Source: JAZKFR01 sp040386295 (GTDB lineage Bacteria > Pseudomonadota > Gammaproteobacteria > Burkholderiales > Rhodocyclaceae). Taken from it: a stretch of 8,136 nt of DNA. Where the stretch lies: positions 1-8,136 of the forward strand of contig JAZKFR010000098.1 of assembly GCA_040386295.1 (NCBI GenBank), written 5' to 3'. A program made the position numbers and the translations under genes. The notes below the pieces were generated by a model. It was not told the DNA's origin. It made no database searches and saw only the letters and a program-made list of their open reading frames with translations. Shown piece after piece: positions 1-4,616 of the stretch. Positions within the stretch are counted from its first letter, which is position 1; every line of letters starts with the position of its first letter.

Positions 1-1
1 C

Positions 2-1267
2 ATGAAACTTCTTGTTATCGGATCTGGTGGCCGCGAACACGCACTCGCTTGGCGTCTCTCACGAGCACCCGGACTACAAAAAATCTATGTTGCGCCAGGC
101 AACGCCGGCACCGCCCAAGAACCTGAATTAGAAAACATCCCGCTCAGCGACCCCAGCGCGCTCGCTGATTTTGCCGAGCGTGAACAAATACACCTCACAC
201 TCGTCGGCCCAGAAGCTCCTTTAGCAGCCGGCATAGTCAACATTTTCCGGGCACGCGGACTGAAGATTTTCGGCCCGACAAAAGAGGCAGCTCAGCTCGA
301 AAGTTCCAAAGATTTTGCCAAACGCTTCATGCAGCGGCACCACATTCCGACCGCAAGCTTCGCCAGTTTTACCGACGCGCAACAAGCGCATGCCCACATT
401 GACGCTCAAGCAATCCCGATTGTCGTCAAAGCAGACGGGCTTGCCGCAGGCAAAGGCGTCGTCGTGGCACTCTCACGCGAAGAAGCACACCACGCAATCG
501 ACCAGATGCTGACTGAGCCTGGCGCCAGGGTCGTCATCGAAGAGTTTCTCGCCGGCGAAGAAGCCAGTTTCATCGTCATGGTTGACGGCAAAAACGTCCT
601 CGCCCTCGCCTCCAGCCAAGACCACAAACGCATCGGCGATGGCGATACAGGCCCAAATACCGGTGGCATGGGTGCCTATTCACCTGCCCCCATCGTCACC
701 CCAGCGATACACGCCAAGGTCATGCGTGAAATCATCATGCCCACCGTGCGTGGCATGGCTGCCGATGGCATTCCTTACACCGGCTTTCTCTACGCAGGTC
801 TAATGATTAGCCCTAACGGCACAGTCAAAACCCTAGAGTTCAATTGCCGCATGGGCGACCCCGAAACACAGCCGATCATGATGCGGCTCAAATCAAACTT
901 CCTCACCCTGCTCGAACACGCTGTCGCCGGAAAGCTCGACCAAATCGAAGCCGAATGGGATCGCCGAGTCGCCCTCGGCGTCGTTCTTGCCGCTGCGCAT
1001 TACCCCAGCAAACCGCGCCAAGGCGATGTCATCAGCGGACTCACCGACACGAGCGAGGCAAGCCAAGACGAGCTGCATGTCTTCCACGCTGGGACTGCGC
1101 AACAAAACGCGCAGGTTGTCACCGCCGGCGGTCGCGTGCTCTGCGTAACCGCCTTAGGAGAAAACGTAAAGCAAGCGCAACAACGCGCCTACGACAGACT
1201 CATCGGCATTCATTTTGACGGCATGCAATACCGTCGAGATATTGGCCATCGTGGCATCACAAAATAA
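2..1267 (+). CDS. purD: Phosphoribosylamine-glycine ligase (GAR synthetase)
   Basis: This enzyme catalyses the second step of de novo purine synthesis in the cytoplasm: it joins glycine to 5-phosphoribosylamine using ATP, giving GAR. The 421 residues match the usual length of monofunctional bacterial PurD. The N-terminus starts with the typical MKLLVIGSGGREHALAW. The ATP-grasp part shows KADGLAAGKG from K143, DHKRIGDGD from D207 followed by the GPNTGGMGAYSP stretch, and the family signature RMGDPETQP at R283-P291. The start is the second base of the window, so the ribosome site and promoter cannot be seen, but this N-terminus is canonical and the gene appears complete. hemF follows after 21 bp on the same strand, suggesting co-transcription. 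Sampled base composition is G+C-rich (37 of 60 bases at 601-660). No key residue appears missing. Confidence 0.97.
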   Translation: MKLLVIGSGGREHALAWRLSRAPGLQKIYVAPGNAGTAQEPELENIPLSDPSALADFAEREQIHLTLVGPEAPLAAGIVNIFRARGLKIFGPTKEAAQLESSKDFAKRFMQRHHIPTASFASFTDAQQAHAHIDAQAIPIVVKADGLAAGKGVVVALSREEAHHAIDQMLTEPGARVVIEEFLAGEEASFIVMVDGKNVLALASSQDHKRIGDGDTGPNTGGMGAYSPAPIVTPAIHAKVMREIIMPTVRGMAADGIPYTGFLYAGLMISPNGTVKTLEFNCRMGDPETQPIMMRLKSNFLTLLEHAVAGKLDQIEAEWDRRVALGVVLAAAHYPSKPRQGDVISGLTDTSEASQDELHVFHAGTAQQNAQVVTAGGRVLCVTALGENVKQAQQRAYDRLIGIHFDGMQYRRDIGHRGITK

Positions 1268-1288
1268 ATAACAAGACAAAGCAAGAAG

Positions 1289-2320
1289 ATGATCGACAAA
1301 CTCGCCCTCAGCGATTATTTCACTAGTCTACAAACCAAAATTGTCGCGCGCGCCGAAGCGCTAGAAGGCGTAACAGGAGGGCGCTTTAAGCGCGATGCTT
1401 GGACGAAAACAGGGGCCGAGCTCGCAGGAGCCGAGCCCACTAGCACTGCGGCTGACGCAGACGCATTCAAGTTAAGTGGAAAAGGCCTCAGCTGCATCAT
1501 TGAAGAAGGTGAAGTTTTCGAACGTGGTGGCGTCGCTTTCTCGCACGTCGGAGGCGCCCAACTTCCTGCTTCTGCCAGCAGCAAAAGGCCAGAACTGGCC
1601 GGCTGTAGTTTTGAAGCGATGGGCGTATCCGTGGTACTGCACCCGAAAAACCCCTACTGCCCGACGGTGCACATGAATGTCCGCGCGCTTGTCGCACAAC
1701 CCTCAGCAGAGCAGCCAGGCGAAGCAATTTGGTGGTTCGGCGGCGGCATGGACCTAACGCCGTATTACCCATTTGCAGAAGACACGAAACACTTCCACCG
1801 CAGCTGTCGAAACGCATTGCAAAGCTTCGGCACGCAAACCCATGCGCGCTACAAAAAATGGTGTGACGATTATTTCTATTTAAAGCATCGTCGAGAAGCT
1901 CGTGGCGTCGGCGGCATTTTTTTCGACGACCTGAATAAATCACCAGAAACGGCAGAAACAAAAAACAGCAGCGAAGATAAGGGGGAGAAAAATCAATTTG
2001 AGCGCTGTTTTGCCCTAACACGCTCCGTCGGCGACGCCTTTATCGGCGCCTATTTCCCCATAATCGAGCGCCGCCACAACATCACGTATGGCGAGCGCGA
2101 ACGCGATTTTCAGGCGTACCGACGCGGACGCTACGTCGAATTCAACTTAGTTTGGGATCGCGGCACCCTGTTCGGGCTGCAAACAGGTGGGCGTACCGAG
2201 TCAATCCTCATGTCCCTGCCGCCCACAGCAAAATGGCGCTACGACTGGCAACCAGAGGCAAACACAGCCGAAGCGGAACTCTACGCAGCGCTCATCCCGC
2301 GCGACTGGCTCGCCGAATAA
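1289..2320 (+). CDS. hemF: Aerobic (oxygen-dependent) coproporphyrinogen III oxidase
   Basis: HemF oxidatively decarboxylates two propionates of coproporphyrinogen III to give protoporphyrinogen IX, using O2, in the cytoplasmic haem pathway. The family blocks appear in order: FERGGVAFSHVGG (about 77-89), MGVSVVLHPKNPYCPTVHMN, WWFGGGMDLTPYY, the PROSITE-type signature beginning KKWCDDYFYLKHR at K189 and ending GGIFFDD at D214, then RGRYVEFNLVWDRGTLFGLQ and GGRTESILMSLPP. At 343 residues it is roughly 40 longer than E. coli HemF (about 300). The excess lies in an Ala/Gly/Thr-rich stretch around 42-66 and a charged stretch around 217-236, both outside the conserved blocks. The ATG has only a weak purine-rich leader (GCAAGAAG directly before it), consistent with translation coupled to purD upstream. 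The next in-frame Met lies far inside conserved sequence, so this start is favoured. Confidence 0.96.
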   Translation: MIDKLALSDYFTSLQTKIVARAEALEGVTGGRFKRDAWTKTGAELAGAEPTSTAADADAFKLSGKGLSCIIEEGEVFERGGVAFSHVGGAQLPASASSKRPELAGCSFEAMGVSVVLHPKNPYCPTVHMNVRALVAQPSAEQPGEAIWWFGGGMDLTPYYPFAEDTKHFHRSCRNALQSFGTQTHARYKKWCDDYFYLKHRREARGVGGIFFDDLNKSPETAETKNSSEDKGEKNQFERCFALTRSVGDAFIGAYFPIIERRHNITYGERERDFQAYRRGRYVEFNLVWDRGTLFGLQTGGRTESILMSLPPTAKWRYDWQPEANTAEAELYAALIPRDWLAE

Positions 2321-2329
2321 ATCGAGCCA
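2306..2329 (+). terminator. Stem-loop across the hemF stop codon, between convergent genes
   Basis: A perfect inverted repeat, TGGCTCG (2306-2312) and CGAGCCA (2323-2329), encloses a 10-base loop containing the hemF TAA. Five of the seven pairs are G-C. It sits where hemF meets the minus-strand small gene, whose stop is at 2331-2333. No T-tract follows on the plus strand, so it is not a classical intrinsic terminator. It may instead protect the 3' end or help separate the two converging transcripts. The role is inferred; the repeat itself is read directly. Confidence 0.4.
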
Positions 2330-2330
2330 T

Positions 2331-2576
2331 CTACTTCAGCTTGCCACGTACCACACGCACGCGCTCAGGCTTCTCGACTTTAAGTTCGCCGGCACCGCCG
2401 CGCAAATTGCCGCAAGCGCAAGCAGATTGAATATAGGGCGCCGAGCTAACGACCGTCGTACACTCAAGACACTCGTAATACAAATCGCCGCCCACAGGCA
2501 AATTGGCCGGATCAGGCGCTGGCTCGACAGCTTGAAACAAATAAATTTTGCGCAAGTCGATGCTCGGTATTGCCAT
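2331..2576 (-). CDS. Small four-cysteine protein, possible zinc ribbon, unknown function
   Basis: I do not recognise this 81-residue protein. It has no signal peptide or membrane segment, so it is probably cytoplasmic. Four cysteines are arranged as C36-x2-C39 and C53-x-C55 (local sequences YYECLECTT and SACACGN), a spacing that could bind one zinc or iron atom, as in small zinc ribbons. The N-terminal third is proline-rich (PAPDPANLP); the C-terminus is basic and ends VRVVRGKLK. It is likely a real gene: AGGAG at 2585-2589 lies at good distance from the ATG, the frame is open from there, and the product looks like a compact domain. It is downstream of the PhoH gene by 91 bp on the same strand and may be the last gene of that operon, or be expressed from its own promoter at 2605-2632. 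Rubredoxin is unlikely because the second pair is CxC and the usual CPxCG knuckles are absent. Confidence 0.75.
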   Translation of the reverse strand: MAIPSIDLRKIYLFQAVEPAPDPANLPVGGDLYYECLECTTVVSSAPYIQSACACGNLRGGAGELKVEKPERVRVVRGKLK

Positions 2577-2584
2577 TGCTTTTA

Positions 2585-2589
2585 CTCCT
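2585..2589 (-). promoter_or_regulatory. Shine-Dalgarno site of the small four-cysteine gene
   Basis: AGGAG read on the minus strand lies 8 bases before the ATG at 2576-2574. It is the strongest ribosome site in the minus-strand cluster and is a main reason for accepting the small reading frame as a gene. Confidence 0.7.
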
Positions 2590-2604
2590 AATGTTCATCC
2601 AGAC

Positions 2605-2632
2605 AAAATAGAAAAAGCGCGCACGCAGTCAA
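2605..2632 (-). promoter_or_regulatory. Candidate sigma-70 promoter for the small four-cysteine gene
   Basis: On the minus strand, TTGACT (2632-2627, five of six matches to the -35 consensus) is followed after 16 bases by TATTTT (2610-2605, four of six matches to the -10 consensus). Transcription would start near 2598, leaving a leader of about 22 bases that contains the Shine-Dalgarno site. This would let the small gene be expressed independently of PhoH. It is a consensus match only, in an A/T-containing gap where chance matches occur. Confidence 0.4.
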
Positions 2633-2667
2633 CAATCAGCGCAAAACCCCCACACAGCAAGCCAAAT

Positions 2668-4107
2668 CTACAGCACCTCGGCAGCATGATCGGCCAAACG
2701 CGAACGCTCTCCACGTTGCAAAGTGACATGCCCGGAATGTGGCCAGCCTTTAAAACGATCAACCACATAAGTCAGGCCAGAGCTGCCCTCTGTCAAATAA
2801 GGCGTATCAATCTGCGCGATGTTACCCAGACAAATCACCTTGGTACCAGGGCCGGCACGGGTAATCAGCGTTTTCATCTGCTTCGGCGTTAAATTTTGCG
2901 CCTCATCGATAATCAAAAATTTATTTAAAAAAGTTCGCCCCCGCATGAAATTGAGCGATTTAATTTTGATCCGATTACGCACCAAATCACGCGTTGCACC
3001 CCGCCCCCAATCCCCTGCTTCGTCGTCTGTTTTATTGAGCACCTCCAAGTTATCTTCCAGCGCGCCCATCCAAGGTCCCATTTTCTCTTCTTCGGTCCCT
3101 GGCAAAAAACCAATATCCTCACCGACGGGAACAGTCACCCGCGTCATGATGATTTCGCTATAACGCTTACTCTCAAAAACCTGCGCCAGACCAGCAGCCA
3201 AGGTCAGCAAGGTCTTACCGGTACCCGCCTGACCGAGCAAGCTAACAAAGTCAATCTCCGGGTTCATCAACAAATTAAGTGCGAAGTTCTGCTCACGATT
3301 GCGCGCGTTAATTCCCCAAACCGTATTTTTACTGTGCGTAAAATCAATCAAAGTTTCCAGCTGCGCGACGTTGCCGACGACTTCTTGCACCAAAGCATAA
3401 AAAGGCTGAGTGCTTTCCTGATAAACGAACTCATTAACCAAGAATTGCGCGCAAAGAGCGCCTTTTAAGCGATAAAAAACACGTCCCTCTTTTACCCAAG
3501 AACGCATTTCTTCGCCGTGCTTATCCCAGAAATCACTCGGTAATTCACGCACCCCGGTGTACAACAAGTCGGTGTCCTCTAACACCTTGTCGTTGAAATA
3601 ATCTTGCGCCTGCAAACCAAGCGCGCAGGCTTTAATCCGCATATTGATATCTTTGGAGACCAATATGACCGGACGTTCCGGGTAACGTCGCTGCAAATGG
3701 ATAACGACTGCCAGGATTTGGTTATCCGCTTTCGCCGTCGGCAAAGCGTCTGGCAAATCAGCGGGAATCGCTTCTGTTTGCAAAAAAAGATGCCCACTCG
3801 CTAACTTATGCGAAGGCTCGTACAAAGGAATTCCGTGCTCAATACTTTCCGACAAACCACGCACAATATCGTCCAGAGCACGTGTTACCTGACGAGCATT
3901 TCTAGCGATTTCTGAAAGCCCCTTCTTGTTGTTATCCAATTCTTCTAAAGTCATGATCGGCAAAAAAACATCATGCTCCTCAAAACGGTAAACACTCGTC
4001 GGATCGTGCATTAGAACGTTCGTATCGAGAACAAATAACTTTTTTGCCCCAATGTCTTTATTTTTCTCAATTTTCAAAGCTGCTTTAACGACTGTTTTGC
4101 GCGCCAT
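2668..4107 (-). CDS. phoH: PIN-PhoH fusion ATPase (PhoH family, PhoH2-like)
   Basis: This 479-residue protein joins an N-terminal PIN nuclease-like domain (about 24-160) to a C-terminal PhoH ATPase domain (about 260-470). The PIN part begins LFVLDTNVLMHD with acidic D28, and LEELD at 54-58 supplies further candidate metal ligands. The ATPase part has Walker A GQAGTGKT at 292-299 (K298) and Walker B LIIDEAQN with D401-E402. PIN-PhoH proteins characterised in mycobacteria (PhoH2) are ribonucleases with RNA-unwinding ATPase activity, so an RNA-processing role in the cytoplasm is the best estimate for this one. It differs from E. coli PhoH and YbeZ, which lack the PIN domain. The start is preceded by a weak AGAAAG-type site. 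The gene lies 26 bp after bcp on the same strand and probably shares its transcript. The symbol reflects family only; the true substrate is unknown. Confidence 0.93.
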   Translation of the reverse strand: MARKTVVKAALKIEKNKDIGAKKLFVLDTNVLMHDPTSVYRFEEHDVFLPIMTLEELDNNKKGLSEIARNARQVTRALDDIVRGLSESIEHGIPLYEPSHKLASGHLFLQTEAIPADLPDALPTAKADNQILAVVIHLQRRYPERPVILVSKDINMRIKACALGLQAQDYFNDKVLEDTDLLYTGVRELPSDFWDKHGEEMRSWVKEGRVFYRLKGALCAQFLVNEFVYQESTQPFYALVQEVVGNVAQLETLIDFTHSKNTVWGINARNREQNFALNLLMNPEIDFVSLLGQAGTGKTLLTLAAGLAQVFESKRYSEIIMTRVTVPVGEDIGFLPGTEEEKMGPWMGALEDNLEVLNKTDDEAGDWGRGATRDLVRNRIKIKSLNFMRGRTFLNKFLIIDEAQNLTPKQMKTLITRAGPGTKVICLGNIAQIDTPYLTEGSSGLTYVVDRFKGWPHSGHVTLQRGERSRLADHAAEVL

Positions 4108-4133
4108 AAAAGATAACTTTCTAAGAACAAAAA

Positions 4134-4592
4134 TTACTTAAAGCTCTTAATAAAATCGAGCACCCCCTGCGCATGGCCAGGCACCTTGATTGCCCGCCAT
4201 TCTTTAATCAGCACGGCCTGAGGGTTGAGCACGAAAGTGCTACGCTCAATACCTCGAACTTGCTTTCCGTACATAGACTTAGACTTAATCACGTCAAACT
4301 GAGTGCAAAGAATTTCATCGCTATCTGAGATAAGCTCAAAAGGTAAATTTTGTTTCGCCTTAAAATTTTCATGCGATCTAATGCTGTCTCTTGAAACCCC
4401 AACAATCAAGGTATTCAATTGGGCAAATTCTTCATATAAATCACGAAACTGTTGTGCCTCAGTAGTACAGCCCGGAGTACTGTCTTTCGGATAAAAATAG
4501 ATAACGAGAAAACGCCCTTGAGCGCTTGCTAGAGAAAAGATTTGTTCACCTGTAGCGGGCAGTCGGAAATCTGAAATCTGTTGATTAAGCAT
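4134..4592 (-). CDS. bcp: Thiol peroxidase, Bcp/PrxQ-type peroxiredoxin
   Basis: Bcp/PrxQ peroxiredoxins reduce hydrogen peroxide and organic hydroperoxides in the cytoplasm using a reactive cysteine recycled by thioredoxin-like donors. The 152 residues are the normal length. The active-site block reads YPKDSTPGCTTEA, with peroxidatic C42, T39 and P35. The resolving cysteine found five residues later in E. coli Bcp is replaced by Q47. The only other cysteine is C96 (DEILCTQFDV), aligned with the third cysteine of E. coli Bcp, so the protein may work as a 1-Cys enzyme or use C96. The block MYGKQVRGIERSTF near 107-120 is typical of betaproteobacterial members. The start has GGAA about five bases upstream. 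The kinase gene ends 24 bp before it and PhoH begins 26 bp after it, indicating one operon. Base composition is low in G+C (21 of 60 at 4381-4440). Confidence 0.95.
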   Translation of the reverse strand: MLNQQISDFRLPATGEQIFSLASAQGRFLVIYFYPKDSTPGCTTEAQQFRDLYEEFAQLNTLIVGVSRDSIRSHENFKAKQNLPFELISDSDEILCTQFDVIKSKSMYGKQVRGIERSTFVLNPQAVLIKEWRAIKVPGHAQGVLDFIKSFK

Positions 4593-4616
4593 GAAGTTCC
4601 AATGACTAAAAAATAA

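Noticed and set aside
1497..2021. Long open frame antisense to hemF (174 codons)
   Set aside because: It lies wholly opposite conserved HemF blocks, and its low-complexity Arg/Ser/Cys-rich product is typical of an antisense shadow in a G+C-rich gene.
2331..2576. Rubredoxin identity for the four-cysteine protein
   Set aside because: Rubredoxins have two CPxCG-like knuckles. Here the second pair is C-x-C and the flanking aromatic and proline residues do not fit.
2598..2667. Intrinsic terminator after the PhoH gene
   Set aside because: A T-rich tract exists, but the only arms are short GCGC copies with an 18-base loop, too weak to call.
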